This document shows, one piece after another, positions 1 through 9,155 of a stretch of 64,000 nucleotides of DNA. The translations under genes were made by a program, and so were the position numbers. The DNA comes from an uncultured Sphingomonas sp. (GTDB lineage: Bacteria > Pseudomonadota > Alphaproteobacteria > Sphingomonadales > Sphingomonadaceae). Numbering within the stretch: position 1 is the stretch's first letter; every line of letters begins with the position of its first letter. Location of the stretch: positions 1 to 64,000 of the forward strand of contig NZ_CAJXWX010000023.1 in NCBI RefSeq assembly GCF_913062585.1, read 5' to 3'. The notes under the pieces are model-generated. The model searched no databases, had not been told where the DNA came from, and saw only the letters and a program-made list of their open reading frames with translations.

Positions 1-96
1 CGCCCGCGCCCTCGTCAAAGGCGACAAGCATCCCCGCTACCGGCGCCACCGCAAGGCGGCCTGCCGAACACGCTTACGACGATGCAATGGATGACT

Positions 97-114
97 GATA
101 TGGTATAACACCGC
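97..114. promoter_or_regulatory. candidate Zur operator upstream of ZnuD-like receptor
   Basis: The core TGGTATAACA (101-110) is an imperfect palindrome; 8 of 10 positions match its own reverse complement. It resembles the TGTTATAACA-type core of alphaproteobacterial Zur sites. It lies about 40 bases before the preferred start of a receptor with zinc-receptor features. The match was made by eye, so this is inference from context. Confidence 0.35.
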
Positions 115-149
115 AAATGGCGCCTTCGTTTCAGGGGGACAAGACACCG

Positions 150-2392
150 ATGCTACCGAATCTCATCCTGCTGGCGGTTGCCGCAGGACCGACTGCCGTA
201 CCGCCCGAGCCTGCCACGTCGCCATCGACGATCGTGGTCGAAGGACAGCGGGATCATTCCTCCACTGTCCAGCAACTGTCGAGCGCTTCGGGCGCCACGG
301 TCGACGGTGTGGAATTCGACCGGCGCAAGGCACCGACGCTGGGCGAGACGCTGGCGCGGGTACCGGGCATACAGAATGACTATTTCGGACCGGCGGTGGG
401 GCGTCCGACGATCCGGGGGCAGACCGGCGGCCGGGTCGCGGTCCTGATCGACGGCCTGCCGACGCAGGACGCATCGGGCCTGGGCGCGGAGCATGCCGCG
501 GCGGTCGAACCATTCCTTGCCGACCGGATCGAAGTGCTCAAGGGCAGCGCGGCGATACCCTATGGCGGTGGGGCGATCAGTGGCGCGGTGAATGTGGTCG
601 ATGGTCGCATCCCCACGCAGCGCCATGACGGCGCGCCAACGGGGCGGGCCGAAGTCCGCACCGGCGACAATGTCGGCGTGACGGCCATGGCGCGCCTCGA
701 TGGCGGTCGCGGCGCATTCGCGTGGCACCTCGACGGACTCTATCGCTATCAGGGGGATCAGGCGATACCGGGCCGGGCGAAGGCCGACGCATGCCGGATC
801 TGGTCGTCGCTTGTATCGGACGTCCCGCTCCAGGCCTTGTGCCAGGTCCGATTGGCGCGACCGACCTATGCCTATGATCCCGCCATCAAGCGCTATGTCG
901 ATGCGACGCCGCTCTCGGGACAGATCATCACGAACTTCGACCCCATGGGCGATGCCGATGGACGCCTGCCCAACAGCGCGCTCCGCACGACGGCGGTCAC
1001 GGCGGGTGGCAGCATCATCGTCGATGGCGGCTTTCTGGGCCTGTCGATCAGCCGCTACGACAACAGCTATGGCGTGCCCGGCTCACCCTCATCACCGCAT
1101 CGCGAACCGGCGCCAGCCCGATCGGCGTGACCGTGGGGCAGACGCGCTTCGATCTGAAGGGCGCGCTGTACGATCCGCTACCCGGTATCGCGGCGGTGAC
1201 GCTGCGCGCGGCGCATGTCCGGTCGCGCGACCGCGAACGCCTGCCCGATCGCGACTGGAGCCGGTTCGACGGCCATGGCGAGGAGATGCGGGTCGAGATC
1301 ACCCACCGTCCGCTCGGCCCCCTCAGCGGAACGATCGGCGGGCAGATCGCCGATCGCAGCCTGCGCACCGCCGAGACGACCTCTTATCTGCCCAGCGTCG
1401 CCACGGCAGAGCGGTCGGCGTTTCTGGCCGAACGGCTGGTGCTGGCACCGCTGACGCTCAGCGGGGGCATCCGCTATGACGCGGTGCGCTACGACCTTGA
1501 CGAAGCCAGCGTGCGCGCCGGTCGGGGACAAGGTGCGGCCTATGTGCGCGATACCGAATTCCATCTGCTGAGCGGGGATGTCGGCGCGCGCCTGTCGCTG
1601 TTCCGATCGCTCTATCTGCGGGGGCGCTGGTCGCATGCCGAGCGGGCGCCGGGGATCAACGAACTCTACGCCAACGGCAACCATTTCTCGATCCTAACCG
1701 AGGAGCAGGGCGACGCCCGGTTGCGCAAGGAGCGCGCCGAGACGGTCGAAGTCGGCGGCGGGATCGACACATCCTGGCTGTCGGCCTCGGTGTCCGCCTA
1801 CAGCACCAGGTTCGTGGACTATATCTATCTCGGCAATACCGGCGTGTCGCGGACCCTGCCGGTACGCGAATGGCGCCAGGGCGATACGCATTTTCGCGGT
1901 ATCGAGGGTGAGGCGACGCTCCGGGCGACGACGCGGCTCGGGCAATTCGCGCTGCACGGCTTCGGCGATTACGTGCAGGTCCGCCCGATCTTCACCCTGC
2001 CCGACGGGTATAGCCCGTTCGACAGCGGTTCGACGGCTGCCTTGGACCGACAATATTATCGGCAACGGCTCGACGGGGATTACCTGCCCCGCACGCCGAT
2101 GTCGCGTTACGGCGGTGATCTCGGTTGGGAAAATGGTGCGTTGCGCGCGTCGATCGGCGCGGTGCGCTATCTGCGGCAGGCCGATGTGGCGAAGGGCGAG
2201 CCGATCTCGAACGGCTTCACGCTGGTCGACGCCCATGCCGCCTATCGCTTTGGCGCGGCGGCTCGTTACGAGGCGTTTGTCGATGTCGCCAATCTGACGG
2301 ACGCAGAGGCGCGGGTGCACAATTCCTTCCTCCGGCTACGGGCACCTTTGCCCGGACGGGCGGTGGCGGTGGGCCTGCGCGCGGCGTTCTGA
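150..2392 (+). pseudogene. TonB-dependent receptor, ZnuD-like, interrupted by a frameshift
   Basis: Outer-membrane TonB-dependent receptor in two frames. The first part (to 1130) has a signal peptide (MLPNLILLAVAAG), a TonB-box-like STIVVEGQRD, and a plug with RVPGIQNDYFG, RPTIRGQTGG, VAVLIDG and RIEVLKG. It reaches YGVPG and stops at 1130. The barrel resumes one frame over from about 1100 (GVTVGQTRFDLKG) and runs to a normal C-terminus (GRAVAVGLRAAF) at 2392. YGVPG followed by a His-rich loop is typical of ZnuD-type zinc receptors, and a third frame here reads HPHHR. The start at 150 is preferred over 117 because of AGGGGG at 133-138 and the signal peptide. The net change is one lost base or two gained bases near 1090-1120. 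It may be a real pseudogene or a sequencing error. A Zur-like site lies upstream. Confidence 0.75.
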
Positions 2393-2422
2393 CGCCGACC
2401 CACCCGTCGCGCCGCCTGCTGA

Positions 2423-2450
2423 TGCGGCCGGGGGACAGCCCCCGGCCGCA
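2423..2450. terminator. hairpin between two convergent receptor genes
   Basis: A perfect 12-bp stem (TGCGGCCGGGGG / CCCCCGGCCGCA) closes an ACAG loop between the converging ends of the 2392 and 2456 genes. There is no T-tract on either strand, so it may act as a bidirectional transcription barrier rather than a classical intrinsic terminator. Confidence 0.55.
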
Positions 2451-2455
2451 CAGTG

Positions 2456-5365
2456 TCAGAACTTGAAGCCCAGCCGGGCATAGCCGAACTGGCCCGGAAG
2501 GTCGTAGGTGGTCGGGTCGAACCCGCCACAGCTCAGGCAGTCGGGCGCCCGCTGGCCTAGGATATTGTTGACGCCCATGGTCAGGGTCAGCCGCTGCGAC
2601 AACCAGGGCAGCGTCCAGCCGACCTGCGCATCCAGATATAGGATCGGCTTCATCTCGCGATTGTCATAGGCGGGCTCGACGACCTTGCCGATATAGCGGC
2701 CGGTCAGCGAGGCGAGGAACGTCTCGCTCGACCAGTCGATCGTCGCGGTGCTCTTGAAGCGCGGATAGGCCTGGTCGCCGCGTTCGGTGCCCTGGCGCGC
2801 CAGCGTGCTGCTGCCCGTCGCGGTCGGCAGCGTCGTCGAATATTCGAACAGGACGTTGCTCGCCCAGTTCAGGCCGAACGTTCCCGCCCCCACGCGCGGG
2901 CTGCGATAGAGGAGGGTGATGTCCAGCCCTTCGCTCTTCAGCGAGGCGATGTTCTGGAGCAGGCCGCGAATCTGGGTGATCTGGCCGCTGCCCGTCGCCG
3001 AGCGGGTGATCGCGCCGCAGCTGACCGCATCGCGCTGGTTGATGCAATTGGCCAGCAGCACGTCCGCCCCGACCGAGGCGATCGCGTCGTCCACCTTGAT
3101 CGTATAATAATCCACCTCCAGGCTCAGCTGGCTGGCGAACCCGGCCTCGCGCGCCCAGCTCGGGCTATAGACGCCGCCCAGCACCCAGCTTTCCGACTTT
3201 TCGGGCTTCAGGGCGCGGTTGCCGCCGGTCAGGATCGGCAGCTGCAACCCGTTCTGGACGTAATTGACCGGCACGCCCAGCGCGACGCAATTCTGTCGCA
3301 CCGTGCTGTTGGCGGGCAGGCTGGCCAGGCCGGAACAGGGGTCGATGACGTTGCCGTCGAAGCGCGACGGCGTGCCGAACAGCTCGCCGATGCTGGGTGC
3401 GCGGAACCCTTGCGCCCAGGTGCCGCGCAGGCGCAGGTCCTCGAACGGTTTCCAGCTGAGCCCACCCTTCATGACGGTACGGTTGCCGCTGGTCGAATAG
3501 TCCGAATAGCGTGCCGCGAACGATCCCTCGAGCAGGCGGAAGAAGGGTACGTTCTTGAGCACCGGGATGCTGAGTTCGCCGTAGACCTCGTTCACGTCGA
3601 ACCGGCCCGCGCTGGGCTGTGCGGGAATGTCCGAGCCCAGGCCCGCCGCGACGATCGCGTCGGGCTGGAACGCGCCCGTCTGGCGTCGGAACTCATAGCC
3701 GGTGGCCAGGCCGAGCGGTCCTGCGGGCAGCTGGAACAGGGTGCCGGTCAGGTTCAGCGTCGCGTCCGCCATGGTCTGTTCGGACCGGTCGCGCTGGGTG
3801 AAGGTGACATAGTTGATCATCGCCGGGGTGATCGACCCGGCCCCGCCGAAGATGTTGAACGGCACGCACGCGCCGGTGCAGTTCGCCACCGGGCCGAGCG
3901 CCTGGGCGAGATTGGCGGCGTTCACATTGCCATGCGCGACCTGCTTGGCATGGTTTTCGGCATAGATCAGGTTGGCGTCCCAGTACCAGGTGCCCTCGCC
4001 GAGCGCGAACTGGCCGTCCAGCGTGCCGGACATGTACATGGTGTCGACGCGCTGGCTGTAATGGCGCGGGCCATTTTCGACGAAGCGCCGCCCGATAAAG
4101 CCGTAATTGGCGGGCGTGCCGTTATTGCCCGCGCTGAGCGTCGCGCCGAACGGGTTGAACGGATTGGTGCGGTCGATCGAGATGGTGTCGAGCAGATTGC
4201 CGTTGCCGGCATCGGGTCCGACGAACAGCGGCAGCGGCGCGGCCTGATTGTCCGAGGTGCGGCGGTTGTAGATGATCTTGGTGCTCAGCCGCACATTGTC
4301 GGCCAGCTCGCCGGTGAAGTTGACGAACGCGCCGAACCGCTCCTGCGGCGTCAGCAGATAGTTGTACGGGCGGAAATTGAAGCGATCGGCGACGGTGAAC
4401 GCCTTGAAGTCGCTGTTCGCGCCGGTCGGGTCCGAGGGATCGAAGCGCGGCCGGGTCAGCGGGTTGCTCTTCAGCGTCAGGTTCATCGCCGCGCCCGTGA
4501 CCGGGTTGTTGATGATGAACCGGCCATTGGGCGTGCCCGAGCTGCAGCTGGTGGTGCAGGCGGTCGCACCCGGATCGGGGAAGGCATAATAGGGGCGGTC
4601 GCCCGCGAAGACCGAACCCTGATTGATATAGTTCGCGCCCGCCACGATCGAGACGCGGCCGTCCTGCGTCCGATGGCCCCAGCTGAGCTGGTAATTCTGG
4701 GTAACGCCGTCGCCCTTGTCATAGCCGCCGAGCTGGGCGGTGGCGAGGAAGCCGTTCTGGCGCTTCTTGGTGATGATGTTGACGACGCCCGCGATCGCGT
4801 CCGAGCCATAGATGGTGGAGGCACCGTCGCGCAGCACGTCGACGCGCTCGATCATGCCGTCGGGAATGGCGTTCAGGTCGACCGCGCCGGGAATGCCGCT
4901 GGCCGCGCTGCCGTTAATGAAGCGCAGGCCGTCGACCAGCACCAGGGTGCGGCGGCTGCCCAGATAGCGAAGGTCGATCTCGGCCGATCCGGCGCCCACG
5001 CCGCCGCCATCGGGCGGATTGCCGTTATTGCCCGAACGGTTGAAGCGCGAATTGAGCCCGCCCGCGGCGCCCGGCAACCTTTGGAGCACGTCGCCGATCG
5101 AGGAAAGGCCGGTGCGCGCGATATCGGCGCTGTCGATCGCGGTCAGCGGCGCGGTCTGATCCAGCGGATTGCGGCGGATGCGGGATCCGGTCACCACGAT
5201 GGTGTCGCCGGTCGTGTTCGAATCGTCGCCGACCGTGGTTCCGGCCGTACCGGTGGCGTTCGTCTGCTCGGCCTGCTGTGCCTGCGCCTGCACCGCCAGC
5301 ATGAGCGTGCTGACGGCCACGCCGGTCAGCGCCCATCGCCGCATAAGGCCTGGTGAATATGCCAT
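2456..5365 (-). CDS. TonB-dependent receptor (969 aa)
   Basis: Outer-membrane TonB-dependent receptor of the large sphingomonad type. It has an N-terminal signal sequence (LTGVAVSTLMLAVQAQA), a Thr/Asn/Gly linker, the TonB-box-like DTIVVTGSRI, a plug with GDVLQRLPG, YLGSRRTLVLVDG, RVDVLRDGASTIYGSDAIAGVVNIITKK, and a long beta-barrel ending in GYARLGFKF. The terminal Phe is the usual outer-membrane insertion signal. No STN domain precedes the plug, so there is no sign of anti-sigma signalling. The start is supported by GGGGGAAG four bases upstream. It stands alone, without an adjacent glycosidase or SusD-like partner, so the substrate cannot be assigned. Receptors of this class import oligosaccharides, peptides or chelated metals. 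Confidence 0.93.
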   Translation of the reverse strand: MAYSPGLMRRWALTGVAVSTLMLAVQAQAQQAEQTNATGTAGTTVGDDSNTTGDTIVVTGSRIRRNPLDQTAPLTAIDSADIARTGLSSIGDVLQRLPGAAGGLNSRFNRSGNNGNPPDGGGVGAGSAEIDLRYLGSRRTLVLVDGLRFINGSAASGIPGAVDLNAIPDGMIERVDVLRDGASTIYGSDAIAGVVNIITKKRQNGFLATAQLGGYDKGDGVTQNYQLSWGHRTQDGRVSIVAGANYINQGSVFAGDRPYYAFPDPGATACTTSCSSGTPNGRFIINNPVTGAAMNLTLKSNPLTRPRFDPSDPTGANSDFKAFTVADRFNFRPYNYLLTPQERFGAFVNFTGELADNVRLSTKIIYNRRTSDNQAAPLPLFVGPDAGNGNLLDTISIDRTNPFNPFGATLSAGNNGTPANYGFIGRRFVENGPRHYSQRVDTMYMSGTLDGQFALGEGTWYWDANLIYAENHAKQVAHGNVNAANLAQALGPVANCTGACVPFNIFGGAGSITPAMINYVTFTQRDRSEQTMADATLNLTGTLFQLPAGPLGLATGYEFRRQTGAFQPDAIVAAGLGSDIPAQPSAGRFDVNEVYGELSIPVLKNVPFFRLLEGSFAARYSDYSTSGNRTVMKGGLSWKPFEDLRLRGTWAQGFRAPSIGELFGTPSRFDGNVIDPCSGLASLPANSTVRQNCVALGVPVNYVQNGLQLPILTGGNRALKPEKSESWVLGGVYSPSWAREAGFASQLSLEVDYYTIKVDDAIASVGADVLLANCINQRDAVSCGAITRSATGSGQITQIRGLLQNIASLKSEGLDITLLYRSPRVGAGTFGLNWASNVLFEYSTTLPTATGSSTLARQGTERGDQAYPRFKSTATIDWSSETFLASLTGRYIGKVVEPAYDNREMKPILYLDAQVGWTLPWLSQRLTLTMGVNNILGQRAPDCLSCGGFDPTTYDLPGQFGYARLGFKF

Positions 5366-5523
5366 GATCTTCCCCCGTTTGCTGTCTGCCTGGACTCCCG
5401 TTCCTGCTGCTGACCTGGGCGACCTCTATCGGGTCGTCCCGAACTTCCACCGGGGACGGGTGGCGCGGCGCTGTCCCCTTCGCCTGACGCGCCGCACCAA
5501 CGCCCATACCGGCCCTATTCGGT

Positions 5524-5552
5524 ATACGGTATCAGCGACGAGTAATTGTCAA
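5524..5552 (-). promoter_or_regulatory. possible promoter of the 969-aa receptor gene
   Basis: On the minus strand a perfect -35 hexamer TTGACA (5547-5552) is followed after 17 bases by CCGTAT (5524-5529), a weak -10. The -10 area carries a repeated GTATAC/GTATC element that might bind a regulator. The -35 is convincing; the -10 is not. Confidence 0.35.
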
Positions 5553-5594
5553 TATGCCGCATGGAGAGGCGACCGAGCATTCGGGCCGCTGGTC

Positions 5595-6653
5595 TCAGTG
5601 CCGGCCTTTCCGGCGTCGGGCCCGGCGGATATTCGACCGGGTCCGCCAAAAGGCGTAGACCGACAGGCTGCCGAGCAGGGCCATGGCAATGCCCGACAGG
5701 CTTATCGCGAGTTTCCAGACCAAGCCGCCGGTCTTCGCCGCATGAACCGGGTACAGTTTCTCGCGAATCGAGGCGGCGGTGCCGCGCGTCGCCGGGTCGG
5801 CCACGCCGACCACGCGCAGCGTTGCCGGATCAACATAGAGGAAGGTCCGCCCGTTCGGCGTCCATTCAAAGGGCTGGCGAAGGCGCAAGGTGATCGGCTG
5901 ACCGGCCTTGCGCGGCCATTGCAGGCGGCGAATTTCGGCGCCGGGAAACCGGGTGGCGGCATAGCGGAAGAGCGGCGTCACATCCCGGGGAGGCCCTTCG
6001 GCCCGAATGGCCGCGAGCTTGGGCGGGCGGGGCGCCGTCTCGGCAAGCCATGATCCGCCCAGCGCCGGAAAGACCATCAGTACCCCGGTCAGCAGCGACA
6101 CGAGCAGCAAGGGCGCGGCCCCCACCCCCAGGTCGCGATGGTGATGCACGATCGCGCCCGGCTTCATCGAGGCGGGCCAGAGCCGCAGCCGGAAGCGGGT
6201 ACGGGTTCGCCACCACAGGATGATGCCGGTCGCCACGAAGACCAGGCCGACCAGCCCCGCCACACCGGTGATCGCCTCGCCCATATCGCCAAGCAGCAGA
6301 TGGTGATGAAGGTCGAACAGCCAGAGTTCCGGCCGCTGCCAGGATGTGGACCAGCGCGCGACGGTCTCGCCCGCCTGGCTGATATAGGCGCCGCTGCCAT
6401 CGGCGAAGACGAGCTGATGCACGCCCAGGCCGTCGCCGGCAAAGGTGATGCGATCGACCGGTTGCGGGCCGTCCGCCAGCCGATCGGCGATCCGCGCGAG
6501 GATCGCCGGGTCGGCGCGGACGGGATCGCCCGCATGGGGCACGAAGGTGAGCTGGTTCCGCCAGACCAGCAGCGCGCCGCTCACCCCGATCAGCGCGAGC
6601 AGCAGGCCGCCGATCGCGCCGACCCAGCGATGCAGCAGCGACAGCAGCCGCAT
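5595..6653 (-). CDS. PepSY-associated transmembrane protein
   Basis: Inner-membrane protein of the PepSY-TM family (352 aa). Members often lie beside siderophore receptors and are thought to help release or reduce iron from imported chelates. Visible: an N-terminal helix (LHRWVGAIGGLLLALIGVSGALLVW), a periplasmic PepSY-like stretch, a His-rich helix entrance (LFDLHHHLLLGDMGE), a WWRTRTR loop, a third hydrophobic segment (LLLVSLLTGVLMVF) and a C-terminal helix followed by a basic tail. Its start codon shares one base with the stop of the upstream receptor gene, so the two are almost certainly translationally coupled. Confidence 0.88.
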   Translation of the reverse strand: MRLLSLLHRWVGAIGGLLLALIGVSGALLVWRNQLTFVPHAGDPVRADPAILARIADRLADGPQPVDRITFAGDGLGVHQLVFADGSGAYISQAGETVARWSTSWQRPELWLFDLHHHLLLGDMGEAITGVAGLVGLVFVATGIILWWRTRTRFRLRLWPASMKPGAIVHHHRDLGVGAAPLLLVSLLTGVLMVFPALGGSWLAETAPRPPKLAAIRAEGPPRDVTPLFRYAATRFPGAEIRRLQWPRKAGQPITLRLRQPFEWTPNGRTFLYVDPATLRVVGVADPATRGTAASIREKLYPVHAAKTGGLVWKLAISLSGIAMALLGSLSVYAFWRTRSNIRRARRRKGRH

Positions 6654-8785
6654 CAGAACCCGGCTTGCCAGCTCAGCGTAAAGTTGCGGCCCCGGCCGGT
6701 ATAGAAGCGGGCATTGTCGGTCGGCCCCTGGGTATCGCTGTAATAGGTCACATAATCGGTATTACCGAGATTCTGCACGCTCAGCATTACGCGGCCTCCC
6801 GACACGTCATAGGCGATATAGGCGTCGAACAGCCGGTAGCCGACGAAATCATTGGCGATCGGCTGTCCCTGGAAGCGGCGCGACAGATAATAGCGGCCCT
6901 GCACGCGCGCGCTGAAGCGTCCGCGATTATAGTCGAGATTGAGGTTGAGCCGGTCGGGCGAGATATTGGCCCCGTCCAGGTCGGCGTCCATGATCCCGTC
7001 CCCGTTGGTGTCCGTGCGGCCGGTGACATGGCTGAAGCCGGTGCCGACCTTCAGGCCCGGCAGCGGGGTACGGACGGCTAGGTTCAGCTCGAGGCCGCTA
7101 ATGTCGATCGGCTGGCGCGAGACGTTGAAAAAGCCGTCGCTGTTGCGCACCAGAAGCTGGCCCAGATCGCTGGACGACCAGTAATAGGTGGCGCTGGCTT
7201 CCAGCGGGCCCCGGTTCACTTCCACTCCGATCTCGCGATTGTTCGAGATGACCGGGGTCAGATCGAGGAAATTGGCGATCCGGATGTTGGGCTGGCTGAT
7301 GCCGCGCAGGACGCGCCCGATATCCGCAATCGTATAGCCCTCGGCATAGCTGCCATAGGCGCGGATGCCCTTGACCGGCTCGAACACGACACCGCCATTC
7401 CACAGCGCCCGACGGAAGGAAGGCTTGCCGCCGATCACCGCGCGCGAGCCCGAGGTGGCCAGCGTGGTATAGTCGGGGATGTCGAGCTGTACATTCTCGT
7501 ACCGGACACCGCCGGCCAGCCGGACCAGGCCGTCGAACAGCTTCAGATTGGCCTGCCCGAACGGCGCCAGGCTGCGGAAATCGGTCTGCGGAACCCAGGC
7601 TCGCCCGGTCTGCACCAGTTCCTGCCGCGTGCGGTCGAACAGCGCGTCGAACCCGGCGGTCAGCGTCAGCGCCTCCAGGCCCGGCACGGCGCGCTCATAG
7701 CTGATCTTGCCGCCCAGTTTCCGGGACACGTTGCGCGACTGGTCGAACAGCGTGCCGACAGGTGCGATCCGGGCGTCCTGGAAGGTCGCGATGATCCCGC
7801 CGCCAAAGGTGTCGCTGGTGCGATTATAGAAACCCTGCAGCGTGAAGGCGCCCCCGGCCAGATCGCCATCGGTCAGCGAGGCCGAGACCATCTGGGCAAG
7901 GCCGGTCGACGGCTGCCCCGGTGACGTGCCCGGACGGCTGGTCGCGGGAATGCCGAGCGTCCGGTTGCCGTCCACCGGGACATAATGATTATTGCCCTCC
8001 AGCCGGAAGCGGTTGGCGATCACCTCGAACCGGGCGGTGTCGGACAGATCGACTCCGACCCGGCCGAAAAAGGACAGGCTGTCGGTATCCTGGATCTCGC
8101 TCTGGTTGCCGTCCAGGCCGATGCGGCGGTCCCGCCCGTCGAGAAAGACCCCGCGCCGCTCGAAGGCGACGCCGCCGGTGGCATCGAACCGACCGCTGCG
8201 AAGGCTGACCAGCCCGGCGACCTTGCCGCCGAGCGACGCGCCGGAGAAATCATTGCCGCTATTGCCCTGAATCAGGGTGCGTCCGCTCCAGCCATTTTCC
8301 TTGGGCGCCTGGACCGTGACCTGGTTGACCACGCCGCCGGTCGCACCGATGCCCTGCAGGGCGTTGGAGCCATAGATCACCTCGACCCGGTCGATGAAGA
8401 AGGGGTCGATCGTATAGCCGTCGCGCGCGCCGTCGCGGATCGGCGTCGTCTGCGGAATGCCGTTGATCGCATAAAGCGGCGAGCGGCCGCGAAGCGTCTC
8501 GCCAAAGCCGGTGATCTTCTCCCGCGTGGGCGAAAAGGCGGGCAGGAGCGCGGACACCGCATCGACCACCGATCCGGACACGGCGACCTGACGCGACAGG
8601 GTCTCGCGGTCGATCACATCGACCGTCAGGGGCAGCGCGCTGGCGGGAAGGATCGTCCGCGCGGCCGTCACGACGACGTCTTCCCGCTTGGCGTCCCCGG
8701 CCTCGTCGCGGGTCTGGCTGTCCTGCGCGCTGGCGCTGCCCGTCCACAGGGTGGCGGCGGCGATCATACCGATTGCGATCTTCAT
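6653..8785 (-). CDS. TonB-dependent siderophore-type receptor
   Basis: Outer-membrane receptor, about 710 aa. It has a signal peptide (MKIAIGMIAAATLWTGSASA), a DVVVTAAR TonB-box region, a plug with FGETLRGRSPLYAINGIPQT, FIDRVEVIYGSNALQG and GATGGVVNQVT, and a barrel ending in RNFTLSWQAGF with terminal Phe. An upstream in-frame ATG at 8845 exists. The start at 8785 is preferred because it begins a clean signal peptide and is preceded by GAAGGGGAAG. It is coupled to a PepSY membrane protein, which points to iron or another chelated metal. The exact ligand cannot be read from sequence. Confidence 0.92.
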   Translation of the reverse strand: MKIAIGMIAAATLWTGSASAQDSQTRDEAGDAKREDVVVTAARTILPASALPLTVDVIDRETLSRQVAVSGSVVDAVSALLPAFSPTREKITGFGETLRGRSPLYAINGIPQTTPIRDGARDGYTIDPFFIDRVEVIYGSNALQGIGATGGVVNQVTVQAPKENGWSGRTLIQGNSGNDFSGASLGGKVAGLVSLRSGRFDATGGVAFERRGVFLDGRDRRIGLDGNQSEIQDTDSLSFFGRVGVDLSDTARFEVIANRFRLEGNNHYVPVDGNRTLGIPATSRPGTSPGQPSTGLAQMVSASLTDGDLAGGAFTLQGFYNRTSDTFGGGIIATFQDARIAPVGTLFDQSRNVSRKLGGKISYERAVPGLEALTLTAGFDALFDRTRQELVQTGRAWVPQTDFRSLAPFGQANLKLFDGLVRLAGGVRYENVQLDIPDYTTLATSGSRAVIGGKPSFRRALWNGGVVFEPVKGIRAYGSYAEGYTIADIGRVLRGISQPNIRIANFLDLTPVISNNREIGVEVNRGPLEASATYYWSSSDLGQLLVRNSDGFFNVSRQPIDISGLELNLAVRTPLPGLKVGTGFSHVTGRTDTNGDGIMDADLDGANISPDRLNLNLDYNRGRFSARVQGRYYLSRRFQGQPIANDFVGYRLFDAYIAYDVSGGRVMLSVQNLGNTDYVTYYSDTQGPTDNARFYTGRGRNFTLSWQAGF

Positions 8786-9155
8786 GGTCTTCCCCTTCGG
8801 CGGGGCGCATAGAAGGTAGACGCTGTTTTTGCAACAGGCTCGCATTAGCGTTTGCGGGATGCTGCGAATCCTGTCGTGGATCGGTATGAACCGAACGGGC
8901 GCGAATCGCCTAGCTGCCCATTTCGGGCAGTGGCGAAAAGTTAAGGCAAGGCCGCAAAAAGACCCGATCTGGCAGGCCCGTGCTTCGATTCAGATTCCTC
9001 GATACGCGCCGCCTTCATGACGGGAAAGCGAGCCTTTTCGTCGTCGGCGATGCGACCGGGTTGATCATGGCCGGGGATCTTAACCAAAGGCTTTTACCAA
9101 CTGCGTTAGCGGCGTGTTTAACGTATGTTTATAAATGCCGCGTCTTGGAGGAGAG
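8786..9155. other. intergenic region, divergent promoters
   Basis: No convincing gene was seen in these 370 bases. The part next to 8785 holds TGCAACAGGCTCGCA (8830-8844), whose TGC-N9-GCA layout vaguely resembles a Fur-type box for the iron receptor. The part before 9156 holds AT-richer sequence around 9079-9133, which probably carries the promoter of the GGDEF-EAL gene. Neither site is firm. Confidence 0.4.

Noticed and set aside
2-94. Possible C-terminal end of a gene cut by the left edge (frame 2, ALVKGDKHPRYRR then stop)
   Set aside because: Only 30 codons, basic and without a recognisable family; too little to call.
3410-5356. A 648-codon plus-strand frame opposite the 969-aa receptor
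   Set aside because: Antisense shadow without domain features.
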